Shown piece by piece: positions 23,330 through 35,254 of a DNA stretch of 64,000 nt. The notes under the pieces were generated by a model. It saw only the letters and a program-made list of their open reading frames with translations. It searched no databases and had not been told where the DNA came from. Origin of the DNA: Acanthococcus lagerstroemiae (taxonomy: Eukaryota > Arthropoda > Insecta > Hemiptera > Eriococcidae). Within the stretch, counting starts at the first letter, position 1. The number at the start of each line of letters is the position of its first letter. The stretch lies in the NCBI GenBank assembly GCA_031841125.1, contig CM063114.1, positions 57,930,955 to 57,994,954 on the forward strand. Direction: 5' to 3'. The position numbers and the translations under genes are program-made.

Positions 23330-25225
23330 CAACAGGTGCCCGAGGGTCCCATTGACCGGGAGAGACAGCTATATACTAAACTAAGGGGCTTCGTCCCCCT
23401 GGCCGCTTCGTGGCCCAACCCCCCGCCGTCACAATCCTCAGTGTTTGGTCTAAAACTTTGGTTCCTGAGTTGAGGTTTGCTTTGCGCTTCTTTTGCTCTT
23501 CCTCTATCAGGGGTACTTAATCTTCCACCATGAACCCCCGTCCATCCTTTCTTCATCACGAGCCTCCTCCTCCTCCATCACGACCCCCTCGTTCACCACG
23601 GTCACTCTCCGCCTCCAGGGTCACACTTCAACAGTCGCAGCCCTCCTCAGCCACAAACGCCTCCCCCACAACGGCCATAATCTCCTATCAGAGGCTTCAA
23701 TGCCCACCCCATGGTCTTTTACCTCCGCAATATCCGCCCCTGCGAACCCTTTCCTTCTGCACATCCGGGTAGGCCCTCTCCCTTGGACTTCCTCCTCACC
23801 TCTAAAATCTTCAACCACCACAACCAACCTCCACCACCTGGGCCTTGATCTCTTCACATTACCCTCTCCCTCTCTCCATGACCTTCTCCGTCCTCAGCTT
23901 CTCCCCCACATGGCACCCTCTGTTCATCCCTCCAATCCAATACGCCCTCCCCAATTAAGGCCTTAATCCCTCGCCACAGCCTTCCCCTTCTACTGCTCCT
24001 CCTCTGCGGCCTCCTTGTCCCAACTCCCTCGAAGACCCCCATGGTCCTCCACTCTGGAGCTCCCACCACCATGACCACCCTTCCTGTTCAGACCCCGCCA
24101 CCAGCCCCTCCCGCACCATGGCTTCCATTTCCCTCCCCTGTTCCTCGCGGAGCAAAGCTTACCTTATAAGTTAGGGTTACTTTACAATCAGTATAATCGG
24201 CTGTAGTTTGTATCCGGCTTCTAGCTTAAGTTTGTTATCGTTGACTACGGGAATACAGCTTTTGTCAAGATTTCGTTCGTTTTAATTAACAACGACATCA
24301 CAACCCCCACCACCCAGGGCCTTTATCCCCCTCCTAAGGCCACGCCCTCCTCCCCATTCTGGAGCTTTCTCCACCATGAACCACTTCTTAGGGGTAGGCT
24401 ACCCTTGGAGAAATCTCTACAGCCTTCCCTTCCGCGTTCCGCGGTTCCATCACCCTACGGCCTCCTTGCTCAACCACCTCGAAGATCCCCTGGCTCTCCA
24501 ACCAGGAGCTTCCACCACCATGACCACCCCTTCCCCTCAAACCCCCTCCCTGGGACCAGAACGTTCCACACCACGGCCTTCATTTGACTTCCCGGCCGCC
24601 TCTCTCACCAAGGACTTCCTCCTCCACCAGGATCTCTTACACACCATTATCCCTCCCCTCCCGAGACCTTTATCTCCAGCTTACAGTCCCCGCCACCGCC
24701 GTGGTTATCCTCCCCTTCAGGAACTCCCTCCTCCACCATGAGTACCTCTTACACCCCCGGATCTTTATCTACCAAAGTTTTACTGCCCCTCCAGGACCCT
24801 CACCCACCTCTACCCCCTGGGCTTTATCTCCCTTCACATCCCCTGTCCTCACTATGGTACTCCGACTCCCTCGAAGATCCCTGGCCATTCACCCAGGAGC
24901 TCTCACATCCATGGCCACCCCACTCCTGAGAGCCCTTCCCCCTCAGGACCCCATCCCTGCCACCAGCCTCTACCGCACCACGGCCATTTCTCTCGCTGGT
25001 CTCTTCTCTCACCAAGGACTTTTTCCTCCACCCGGTCCTCTTACTCATCTTAACCCCCCCCCACACCCCACCCAGAGCCTCCATTTCCGTCCACAGCTCA
25101 CGCCCCAACAGGGCCCTCCTCCCCCTTCAGGAGCCCCCTCCTCAACCATGAACCTCCTGAGGGTAGGCTACCCCTGGAAAATCGAGCAATTAAGGGGCAG
25201 GGTAGGCAACCCGCAGTGCGTGGTG
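23330..25225. repeat. Pyrimidine-rich block, right arm of inverted pair
   Basis: About 1.9 kb with a strong C/T excess on the plus strand, inverted relative to 15,425-16,376. It is built from repeated ~400-bp units: the phrase CCTCGAAGA(T/C)CCC, then TGG, GGAGCT and CCACCACCATGACCACCC recurs near 24,030, 24,480 and 24,870. GTAGGCTACCCTTGGAG modules occur at 24,391 and 25,157. ORFs up to 218 codons here are compositional Pro/Ser/Thr/His translations that change frame between units. Confidence 0.75.
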
Positions 25226-25229
25226 ATGA

Positions 25230-25420
25230 TGACGTCATAAGGACCTGAGATCTCAGAGTCCAAGGTAGCTGGTCTGCCCTATTCATGAAGACTATATCTG
25301 CCTTTATACTATCTCAAGTTAGACCATGTGTTATATCTTACAACTTGAGATCTTGGAGATTATGGGTAATTATGTCATTATATGTCTTTTTATGTCGCCC
25401 GATCGGTTTGTCCTCGAATA
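25230..25420. repeat. Inverted counterpart of 14,730-14,925
   Basis: Segments such as GATGACGTCATAAGGACCTG, CTGCCTTTATACTATCTCAA and ATTATGGGTAATTATGTCAT are the complement of the left copy in matching order. Together with the flanking blocks they make the two arms about 9 kb apart at this level. Confidence 0.8.
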
Positions 25421-25429
25421 TGGAAAGGG

Positions 25430-26760
25430 TTTATAAAAATTTTGAAAAATCGTATCGACAAGATTTTAGATGACCAACAGCCAGTGGAGCAGGCAGAATT
25501 CCGAAAAAACTTTAACACAATCGACCATATTCAAACACTCAGTCAACTCCTAGTTTAAACCAACGAATCTAACATAAATTTGGCAATTATGTGTATAGAT
25601 TTTAATAAAGCTTTCGACTCCCTCTTTCATGACAAAATTTGGCTTACGTTAGCTAAGCAAGGGGTTCCGAAAAAGATTATTAAAATTCTAAAAAATATAT
25701 ATGAAAACTCAAAAGCCCAAATTAAACTGGATAAAGAAAGTGAGTGGTTTAGGGTTGAACGCGGAGTAAAACAAGGGGATCCACTCTCCCCAAACCTTTT
25801 TAATGCAGTCGTAGAACATGTTTTTCGGCAAATTAATTCGCAGGGAAGGGGAATCAAAATTAATATTAGAGACCAAAATTTATTCCGCTATAAATATTTA
25901 AATAACCTTAGATTTGCAGACGATATCGCGATTATAGCAAAGAATGGGAACGAACTTAGAACCATGGCGGAGGACCTGAGGAGAGAGAGTGCGTATGTTG
26001 GCCTGACAATTAACCAGGATAGAACAAAAATCAGAACAAACATCAAACATTTTGACGAAATCAAAATTGATAACATAAAAATACAAAGAGGTTACGGAAT
26101 ACAGGTATTTGGGACAGATTTTATCAACCAAAAATAAAACAGAAAAAGAGCTAAAAATCCGTAGAGCGAATGCCTGGAAAGCATTTTGGGCACAGAGAAA
26201 CATACTGAAGAGTAAAATGAAATTGAATACTAAAATAAGAATTTGAGAGAGCACTATCCTCCCTGTCATGACTTACGGGGCCCAGACCTGGGCCACCACT
26301 AGAAAATAGGAAAGGAAGATTAACACGACCCAAAACTCACTGTTGAGGAGCATTCTCCAAGTGAAACTAAGAGACCACATAAAACTGGAGGAAATAATTA
26401 ACAGGACTAAAGCCAAAAACATCTGGGTCGCCATCAAGCGGCTAAAATGGAAGTATGCTGACCATGTTGTAAGAGAATCGTGACTTACATGAAACAAGAT
26501 TCTGACACAACATGGATCCCGGACCTAGGCAAGAGGGAAAGAGGCAGACCAGTCAGGAGATAGTCTGACGAACTGGAGCAAGGTGTGGGATCCCAATGGA
26601 TGTACCTGGCCAGAGATAGGGACAAATGGAGGGAAGTGGAGGAGAGCTATACCCAGAAATGGGTAGCCGAAGGAGGAGTCAGTAAGAGGTGAATTCGCCT
26701 ACCTAGTGTAAAAAGACCTGGTTATCTTCTAATTGGGCTAAGCTCAATAAATAAAATAAA
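25430..26760 (+). pseudogene. RTE-like LINE reverse transcriptase and C-terminus
   Basis: RT coding sequence in plus orientation. It has a decayed start (IDKILDDQQPVEQAEFRK, stop near 25,555) and a 185-codon open stretch (25,580-26,137) with CIDFNKAFDSL, GVKQGDPLSPNLFN and the catalytic RFADDIAIIA. It continues through frameshifts and stops with AWKAFWAQRNILKSK, MTYGAQTWATT and LKWKYADHVV, and ends near AATAAATAAAATAAAAAATG at 26,745. Family and order match RTE-type ORF2. With 22,965-23,289 it is probably one original insertion, its middle replaced by the pyrimidine-rich block. Confidence 0.85.
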
Positions 26761-26879
26761 AAATGGGGACAAATGTATTTAAAATTTTGAGTGTTTGCAA
26801 CCTGAATAGGGTCCATCTTAACTACTCCCCCCAGGGACTCACAGACGCACCGATGGGTGAGTGGGCAATTTACCCCCCC

Positions 26880-26956
26880 CCCTAACGCTTACGCTTAATA
26901 TGTAATAAATTCACGGGAGATGGTGATGGTACGTAAGGAAGAAAGAAATGTCGCTT
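26880..26956 (+). mobile_element. hAT element fragment (copy 4)
   Basis: ACGCTTACGCTTAATATGTA and TTCACGGGAGATGGTGATGG match the 29.8-kb hAT copy directly upstream of the same MITE insertion site. Both hAT ends are missing. Confidence 0.65.
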
Positions 26957-27303
26957 CAGGGACGTACCGAAAGGGGGGCAGCTTACCCCCACCCAGGTAT
27001 TTTTTACTCAGAGTTGGGAAAATTTACCGCCATTTCAGTCGGGCGTAGTTTGGAAAATCTAATAAGTCAAAAGGTTTTTATTTTTTTGTTTCGCTTTGAT
27101 ACTTGGGAATTGAGTTGAAGAAGTTGAGAAAATCCAACAAGTCAAAGTTTTTTTTTTTTTATTGGGTTGATATTTGGGAATTTTGAGTTGAGTCAGTTGG
27201 AAAAATTCTACAAGTCAATTTTTTTTTTTTTTGCTTTGATACTTGGCAATTTTGAGTTGAGTCAGTGTTGGGACTTTCATAATTTTTGCCCCCCGCGTCC
27301 CTG
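26957..27303. mobile_element. MITE (CAGGGACGTACCGA family) with three subrepeats
   Basis: Starts CAGGGACGTACCGAAAGG after TGTCGCTT. It carries three ~65-75 bp subrepeats (poly-T, TTGATACTTGGGAATT, GAGTTGAGTCAGTTGG, CCAACAAGTCAA). The right end is damaged: it reads GCGTCCCTG without CTTCGGTA, and the TGTCGCTT duplicate is absent. Confidence 0.7.
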
Positions 27304-27309
27304 ACTCCT

Positions 27310-29640
27310 CCTCACTCCGTGAGTCCACCCCCACAGGGACTAAGTATATGCAATTCGTTCCGAGTCTACAGCTTTCTCTGAACGAATGTTCTCAGTATTA
27401 AATTTCGACTCACGTGTACGCATACGTGCCCGCAACATTTTAAATAAATTGGGCAAGTTCTCCTTCAAATCGAGGAGAAGCACTGCGGTTCATCCCACTG
27501 TGATTGTCATCTCTTGTAAATACGAGCCCACTGACCACAGCGTATTTACTTCGCACAGAGGAAGAAACGAACAGCCGCCGAGAATTCGACAATAAAAATA
27601 CATTTTAGTGTACGACTGGCAGATAAATTAATGTTGCATTCGTTCGATAAAAATGTAATCCAACCGAAAGTAACGTAAATTAATGAATAAATAAATAAAA
27701 TAAACTAAATAAAAAAAAAACTAAAGAAAGTCGATAATAACTGTTGGACCTAACATTTGGAATTTTTATGCATTTGCATTAATGATTTTAAAATGCAAAT
27801 AATTTTAGTTATCTAAAAACTATCGAATTGTGAAACGAATCTCTCTATAAAATACTCTATAACTAGAAATGTTGTAAAAGCACACTGCTCTTTGTATCAC
27901 TTATGCACATGTTCGCTTTAATCGTACACTCATTTCACCCATTAGAGGAGAGATTATATGAACAAGATGGTTTTAATAAGCACGAGTGTCCGGTACCCTC
28001 TTACAAGCTCCTGGTTTGGTACAACACGGAAGTTGCTTTGCATGCGAAACCTGTTTAATTTGATCAAATGTACGAGCTGACTTCTGCAACATGTCTCCAA
28101 TTATTTTGACTGTAGGTATACTTAGTTGTGCGTTTCAGTCGCAAGCATCAGAAGATGTGTTTGTACCTCTATAAAATTCGCAGGTGAACACAGCAGCGAG
28201 AGTCTTTTTTGTTTCCCAATTTGCACCTTGAAACAGGCACCCGATCTCGGCTAAGCGTTTACATGAACACACCCTGGGATCAATGTACTAATGCATCTTC
28301 TGTCACATGTGACCGTTTTCGATCAATGCTCTCCAGTGGATTTTCACTGCCGCTATATGTCCCATAAATCCACGTAGAATTATTTTAGCTCCAAATCAGG
28401 TGCCTCGTTCCACGTTGCACCTTTCAACGATTCAAGTATCCAACACCCAATATCAATTATATATGTTTCATGCAAATAATGCTGCTGAATTCTTGTCCAG
28501 GTCAGTCATCGGGCCGAATGAAGTCGAGAAAATGACTAGATACCTTATCATGGTTGTCTTACGTTTGTACACATTTGTATGTTAATTGTTCATTGAAGGA
28601 GAAACATTACCATACTGGTATACTCATTTTCATTTTATACTGTTCCTCTTTGGGTTCCAATTATATTGTAAATATATACTATGTAGGTAAAACACTGGTC
28701 GAGTATAAGTAAATGAAGAATGTTGATGAAACGGAATCCACACAATTGTACCGTTAGGTACCATAAATGTATCTAGGTAATTTGAAAGTTCTAAACCAAT
28801 TTGCTGTCTTATAACACCAGGAAGATCCTAAATGACCAGTTTGTCACAGTATTTGCACTGCTGATCTGTATTAGAATAAAATTCTGGTCGCTTAGTAAGT
28901 TGATTAACCTTGCGGTAGGGTATCCTAAAGATAGGTACGAATCAATTCAATTCAGCATATTTATGGTTTTCCTCTTGCGCAGACTTCCTTCCATTATCAA
29001 GCGATTTTTTTTTTTTTTTTTCTCCAAAATTGAGAATACAAGTAGATAGAGGTATATTGAAATGAAGGTTGTACATGCTTACCTATATAACCTCGAAATT
29101 TCACAACTACGCGTTTTAACTGAGGCTGTTCACTTCTATATACTGTTTCTGTGGTGGGGAATGTCAGTTTCATCGGTTTCTTCTACTTTTACATCTGAAA
29201 AATGAAATCACAGGTATCAGCATTATTTCATTAAGTACTTATTGTGAAATTGTTCTCACCAACTTGATAACAGAAACCGTTGATTAATACTACATCTTGT
29301 AGAATGTAATATTCATCAGGTTTTATTTAGCACAAGAGATCACCGAGTCGGACTGTCATTTTAACTAAATCTACATTTCCCAATAATGGAAATCGTCAAC
29401 AAAGATACCTGTATAAAAAGAAAAGGGTGACACGCTGTCACTGCAGCCCCAGAAGTAAGGTAAAAGGGGAAGCAGGGAAACGAGTTTGTTTAAGTTAAAT
29501 TCAGAGATCATTATAATTTGTGACGCGTCATGAGAAAAAATACCTTAAGGTGAAAATCCTAATTTTGCAGTAGAGTCAAAAATAGAGTGAAAAACTAATT
29601 TTTGGTGAAATTGAGTTTTCAACGGGAAGTTGTTGTTCAC
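27310..29640. other. Unassigned region
   Basis: Several short ORFs (for example 27,386-27,595 and 28,801-29,049) show no family resemblance or phased splice sites. AT-rich, with poly-T near 29,010. No terminal repeats recognised. Confidence 0.3.
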
Positions 29641-29647
29641 CTTCCTG

Positions 29648-30260
29648 GCAAGTGACGTGCATTCCAGGCAAGCAAGGTAAGCGCCGCTTACCCTGAAAAT
29701 TCCCGAGAAAATACGTTTTCATAAATACAATATCAACTTCAACTTATAACAAATAAGAGATAATGAAACACTGGGCAAAACAGCAACTGTATTGACGACG
29801 CTTACAACGCTTACGCTTAATATGTAATAAGTTCACGGGAGATGGTGATGGTACATAAAGAAGAAAGAAATGTCGCTTCAGGGACGTTCCGAAAGGGGGG
29901 GCAGCAGCTCCCCCTCCCCCTTCCCGTAGGAATTTTTCTGTCAGTAGTTGGGAAAAATTACCATTTCAGTCAGGCGAATTGGAAAAATCCAAGTTGAAAG
30001 GTTTCTTATTTGCTTTGATGCTTGTGAATTGAGTTGAGAAGTTGGGAAAACCCAACAAGTCAAAAGGTTTTTCTTCTTTTGCCTTGATACTTGAAAATTT
30101 TGAGTTGAGTCAGTTGGAAAAATACAAGTCAAAAAATTTGTTTTATTCTTTGATATTTGGAATTTTAGTTGGGACTTTTCACAGTTTTTACTCCCTCTCC
30201 TCCCAAAGGGAAAAGGAAAAACTTCTCGGTACGTCCCTATGTCGCTTAACAGAAGTTGTC
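29648..30260 (+). mobile_element. hAT element copy 3, left part
   Basis: Begins CAAGTGACGTGCATTCCAGG, a variant of the CAGTGGCGTGCATTCCAGG end. It follows the 6.5- and 54.6-kb copies through AACGCTTACGC to the MITE insertion at 29,879. No right end or transposase sequence was found after 30,247, so it is truncated. Confidence 0.65.
29879..30239. mobile_element. MITE (CAGGGACGTACCGA family) with perfect 8-bp TSD
   Basis: The 361-bp element starts CAGGGACGTTCCGAAAGG and ends CTCGGTACGTCCCTA. TGTCGCTT flanks it exactly at 29,871-29,878 and 30,240-30,247. The 8-bp duplication and CAGGG ends identify an hAT-type MITE. The site differs from that used in the 7.2- and 55.3-kb copies, so this family entered the hAT family at least twice. 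Confidence 0.85.
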
Positions 30261-31284
30261 ATTTAATTTTAATATCATTTACACCTGTTTGACTTTGACT
30301 CATATACTCGCATTTGTAAGAAGGAGCAAACACAAAATGTGGTGTAGGAAAGCAGAAAGCAAGGAACAAACTATTTCACAGTGTTACAGCCGTTAAAGAT
30401 CACAAATCTCTTAAGATTTTTTCCGAAATTATTTCCTATTCATGAAAGCATATTGAGAGAGAAACTCCTTTATTAATCCAACTGCATGAAGATCCTTATA
30501 TGTATTTTACAATTGGGTAACTAACTGGATTCAATAAAATTACTAATGGAAGGAAATTAAAAAGAACCATTAATTATACTTCAATGAACACGGAGTCCTT
30601 TCTACAACTGTCACATCTTTTATTGGTCTCCATATGGTGGTTTATGTTTGTATAATCATGCCATGTAGAGTCCGTTCCAAATAAGAATGCCGAAAACAGT
30701 TGCGAGTACGGTGGCATGTAGGGAAAGGAAAAGGTAATTATTCACACAACACTACAAACCTGAGCATAGATATTCTCCAAAGTTAAAGGACATCTGACAA
30801 AATTATCAAAATTTAGTTATTGAACGCATTATCTATATCTATCTATTCTATCTTTCTATCTATATTATGAACGCAATTTGCATTTGTATGTCGTCAATGT
30901 TCTCAGCCTGTGCTGAATATTACAAGGTGAAATTTGCACAAAATATAAATATTGATTCAAAGAAGAACATTTTGGTATCAGATTTTCAATAACTGAAACA
31001 TAAAAGCTGTAATTAAGCTTTAAGGTCGACTTGCATGTGTGTCTATGTGTGCGTGTTCCGCGCACTTACCCGCTTCATTTTAAACGTGTGTTAGAGTGAT
31101 CAGTGTGACCAGTAGGAAGTATTTTATAGTAGAACGATCAGGGTGGCCATGCGACATCTATATTATAAAGACCATCTTGGTTTCTTTCAACTAAAAGCGT
31201 CTCAGTGTACATACTGTGGTTGATCAGGCCATGTTGCGTTTTTTTATTATTGATACTTTTACTTTACAAATCCTTTTTTACTGC

Positions 31285-32300
31285 TTCATTGAGTTCAAGA
31301 CTTAGGCCATGTGTCGTTTTTTCATTTTACAAATACTTTTTTGCTTCATTTTTCATTTATTAAAGAGATTAATCTAATATATAATGACAAGTCTCGGATT
31401 TTCCTCATCGGTGTTCTCAAGTATGACTGAAAGTGTTTATACTATTGCGATCAAAAAACCGAAAACAAATTTGCACGAGAAAGCACGAACATACGAATAG
31501 TAAGAAATCTTTATTACATGTACATTCCTTTTCATCATCATTTGTAATACTGCCGACCGACACAAGTCTCCTCTGGCCTTTCCTTTTCTCCCATGACCCA
31601 TCAGAGCAGCAAGAATACATCACATGTTTGATTTGGCCTTTGGTATAGATAACGTACACAATAACAATAGTCATCCACTAGAAAGAAAACCGATTCTATT
31701 TATTTATTTATTTTTTGATTCGATTGATTCGAAACATCTTTAAGGCTTCATGAGTTCAAGACTTGGGCCATGTGTCGTTTTTTTATTATCAAATTTCCAT
31801 TTTACAAATACTTTTTTGCTTCATTTTTCATTTATTAAAGAGATTAATCTAATATAAGATGACAAGTCTCGATTTTTACTCATTGGTATTCTTAGTGTAT
31901 TACTGAATGAAATCTTTTAAAAAATGTCTCATATGGCAGTATGTAACATTTTTGAATCGGGGTCCTAATTTTGAAAAATTATACTTTTTATGCTCTTTCC
32001 AACGATACTAATAATTCATTTTGCTTACAAATGTCGGTTGGTTCTCTTACGCTTAACAGCGTCCAACTGAGAGTTGCAAATGGGTAACTATTCCTCGAGT
32101 AACTAAAGTAACTGATTGCGCATCCGGTTGAGAGACAGATATACCAAGTTCAAAACACAGTTCATGTTTGGCATTTTTTTACTATCGATTTTTTATTTTA
32201 CAAACACTTTTTTGCTTCATTTTTCATTTATTGAAGAGATTAAAGAGATGGAGGAGTTTCATGTTGCGTTTTCTTACTATCGAACTTTTATTTTACAAAT
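31285..32300. repeat. Three direct ~150-bp repeats
   Basis: Blocks at about 31,285-31,440, 31,750-31,915 and 32,140-32,260 share AGTTCAAGAC, ATTTTACAAATACTTTTTTG and CTTCATTTTTCATTTATTAA. The spacing is about 465 and 390 bp. The first two are the closest. Confidence 0.75.
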
Positions 32301-33018
32301 GTGGGCTGACACGAAGAAAGGGACCTCAGGGCAAAAAAAAACATTTTTGTGATAACAACTGTTTTTGACTAATTTTTGGCCGCTGTTTCGCCTGGTGCTG
32401 TCGAAAAAGTTCTAAAACATATTCTCAAACGGCTCTAAGTCTTCAAAGTTGAGTATCTCCGTAACGTGAAAACATTATCAGTTTTATTTATTCGCTCTCC
32501 TGTAGAATTTACATTTTTGCGCTGAGGTCCCTTTCTTCCAGTCCGCTCACAAATAATACTTTTTTACTTCATCTGACTGGGACTGTGCGAGTTGTAGAAG
32601 CGTTAGCGTCGTATCTTTAGTGCGTTCTTTAAACAATGATAAGGAGAACATATTATAGCGCTACCTGTGACACAAACATACAAACAGTTATCAAAGCCGT
32701 TATCTTTAATATTTTTGAAAGCCTCTGACTGGGACTGTGCAAATTGTTTGGGCACAAGAACCCTCAGTACTTCTATTGAGGACGTGAAATGTTCAGGATA
32801 ATTCGATCATTTCTAATTTTGAAGATAGAGAAGAATGGGTAATTCTATTTAATTTCCAAAGATTACAAAGCTTTCACATTTAGGAAAAAACAATTTCATG
32901 ATTCATTTTCTTTCTTTTATTTTCAAAATATAAGCAAATGATCAAAACGTATAAATCTGTTTTTTTCTATATGGGAATTTACATGTAATTTCGTTTCATA
33001 TTATCGCATATGTTTGAT

Positions 33019-33035
33019 CCCGTCCAAAGGACGGG
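33019..33035. other. 7-bp-stem hairpin, Helitron-end-like
   Basis: CCCGTCC, AAA, GGACGGG followed by TACTGCAGCTTG. Helitron 3' ends have such a hairpin about 10 bp before CTRR; here the terminal tetranucleotide would be CTTG. Suggestive only. Confidence 0.3.
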
Positions 33036-33331
33036 TACTGCAGCTTGTGTTCTATAAATCTGAAATTTTCACTGCGATTGATAACGTAAAAATGTTTTTT
33101 GGGCTTGCATAGATGCGCAGCGAAGTGTGAAACGCCTGAACTGCTTTCGGCATTCTTATTTGGAACGGACTATAGAAATTTAGAAATTTAGACAGATCGC
33201 CTCTCATACAGACAAAATACTACTCGTTGATCATTTACATTACAGACTTAAAGACATGGGTATGATTATCCGCCATTTTGGTTCTCTTATTTCTTTCAGC
33301 GGGGATTCAAGTTCAGGTTGTTCCTTATCGT

Positions 33332-33810
33332 TTATTACACTACTGAACAAAATTAAATTTCTTGTTTGCACAACGCATTTAAGGAGGTGATTCTTGAGTA
33401 CTTTTCAACGCTGAATACAGTGCCGTCGGCCGTTTTTCTCTATCACGTCTAGTTTTTCTGATCAAAAACTATTAAAAATTCAACTAAATGTGTTCAAAAA
33501 GAGGTTTAGGAACTAAAATGTGGTCATACTGATTTGTGTTGTTGTGTGTTGAGGTTGTGTTTAGTGGTGTGTATTCCGTCTGTTTGTTTTCTGTTATAGT
33601 GGTCTGATAACACTGATAATATTCAGTCAGTAGTACCGCTAATTCCACTGCAAAAACAAAATGGAAACGAATTTCAGTCGTTCAGAACTCCAAATTGTGA
33701 CATGATAGAGAAAAATGGGTCGCAGTATCGTGTTCAGCGTTAAAAATTACCTCAGAATCACCTCTCGAAATGCGTAGTGCAAAATAGTTGTTCAGTAGAG
33801 TGTTATTGGT
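33332..33810. mobile_element. Fold-back element with ~115-bp inverted ends
   Basis: The left end (about 33,332-33,450) and right end (about 33,700-33,810) are complementary. Shared blocks are CACTACTGAACAA, TTTGCACAACGCATTT, AGGTGATTCT, AACGCTGAA and TTTTTCTCTATCA. The spacer is about 250 bp. No coding function. The minus-strand 90-codon ORF across the right arm is incidental. Confidence 0.75.
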
Positions 33811-33829
33811 ATGTTGTTTGTTTGGTTTT

Positions 33830-35250
33830 CTCCGAGCACAACTCAGGCCTGGATTGCTCTTCTGAGTGCCACTCGAAGTAATAGAAGCGATCCCCCTTTC
33901 AGTAGGTACATCACTGTATGTGCTTGGATGGCCATTCCGAGGTGCCATTCTCATTACTCAGAGTTGGAGTTGAGCAACGCTCATTTTTTGCAACGCAGAG
34001 TGGCAATGGAGTGACATTCCAACTTTTGGAACCGGAGTTGGAGTGTTGCGCTCTTTTTCCTTTCATTCGTTAGAATGCGTCCAACCAGCCTGACCTCTTG
34101 CTGCTTGACCATTATAGTGTCACTGACTGAAAATATACCTGTGTTCGTTTTCCCCTCATGCCTTTGACCAACACTGCCATGATCTTCTATAATTATCAGG
34201 CTGTCAAGGCTAAATCAGGCAATATTGCTCTGGAAGCTGAAGTTTACATTGTCTCTTATGGGAAAAACTTTTTTTTTTCTTGTTGAAAACTATCAGTTTA
34301 TCAAAAAATAGAAAAAAAAACAATCATGAAGTACCCTGATATTCTCTCTGTACGAATATGGATGCATTTTAGTTCATATATCTGCCAAATATGGCCGTGC
34401 TTTATTGTAATGCTACTAAGTACCTATTACAAAACTACTTACACATAGCTTAAAACTACAAAACAGAAACTCAGCTTGTGAAGAATGCAAAAAAGTAATC
34501 GTCACCGATGAAATAATTGATGTGCATCGATCTATTCCTAAAATGTTTCGATTTTGTTTTGTTGCAGGTAAATATCAATTCATCAGTATGAATTATTTGG
34601 TGTGACGGAATAGTACGTAAGTAAAAGTGTTTAGTTTATGCTGTGTTGACGTGAAAAGAAATGACTAGGTTCCTGGCCACCGCCAGAATTCTCTCAGGTG
34701 GGAGCGAGGTTCTTTCTTGAGAAGAAGGAACATGAAGTTTTTAATGAATTTTCGAGTCAACAAAATTCTAGACCGACCCTCTTGGAGTTTCAATTTGAAG
34801 AATGCTTTGTCGATGAGGGACTTTCTAACTCACAACCCTAGTACCTACGCAGATAACACTTAAAACTATAGTCCCTTATTATCTATCAAATTTTCGCACT
34901 ACTTTGAATTTGATCGATATCGAACAACGCAACGGCCTCAATTTTTAATGATCCCACTTTCCACGTAGACAATTTTGATGATCCTCAGGAGATTCCAAGA
35001 TCACTTTTAGTAATAAGGACATCCTTGGAAATCTCCGCTAGCATAATTTTTAATCGCACCAATACCTGTACAGGGGGCCCACATTTCTCTAATCAGGTGA
35101 GCATTACACTGGAAGTTAATTTTTACTGTGTACGAAAGTAACCCGACATTCCAGCGCAGTGTTCATAATAAGAGTACAGATGACAGCAAATCTGATGATG
35201 ATAAAACACTTTAACCCAACTGTAGCCATATGCCATTTTAAATCCAGCCG
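33830..35250. other. Unassigned spacer
   Basis: No gene or clear repeat structure; a scatter of short AT-rich ORFs only. Confidence 0.35.
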
Positions 35251-35254
35251 CGCC

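Larger units (their letters stand above)
30668..33172. mobile_element. 2.5-kb element with 33-bp inverted ends, TA-flanked
   Basis: Ends match at 32 of 33 positions (30,669-30,701 and 33,139-33,171 inverted), starting AGTCCGTTCCAAATAAGAAT. Dinucleotide TA lies just outside each end. Internally there are direct repeats (31,285-32,300) and many short T-rich ORFs, but no transposase. High end identity suggests recent activity in trans. Tc1/mariner-like by TSD only. Confidence 0.75.

Noticed and set aside
23493..25240. Long Pro/Thr/Ser-rich ORFs (up to 218 codons), at first mucin-like
   Set aside because: The frame shifts between repeat units, no signal peptide or splice structure is present, and similar ORFs arise in the other arm on the opposite strand.
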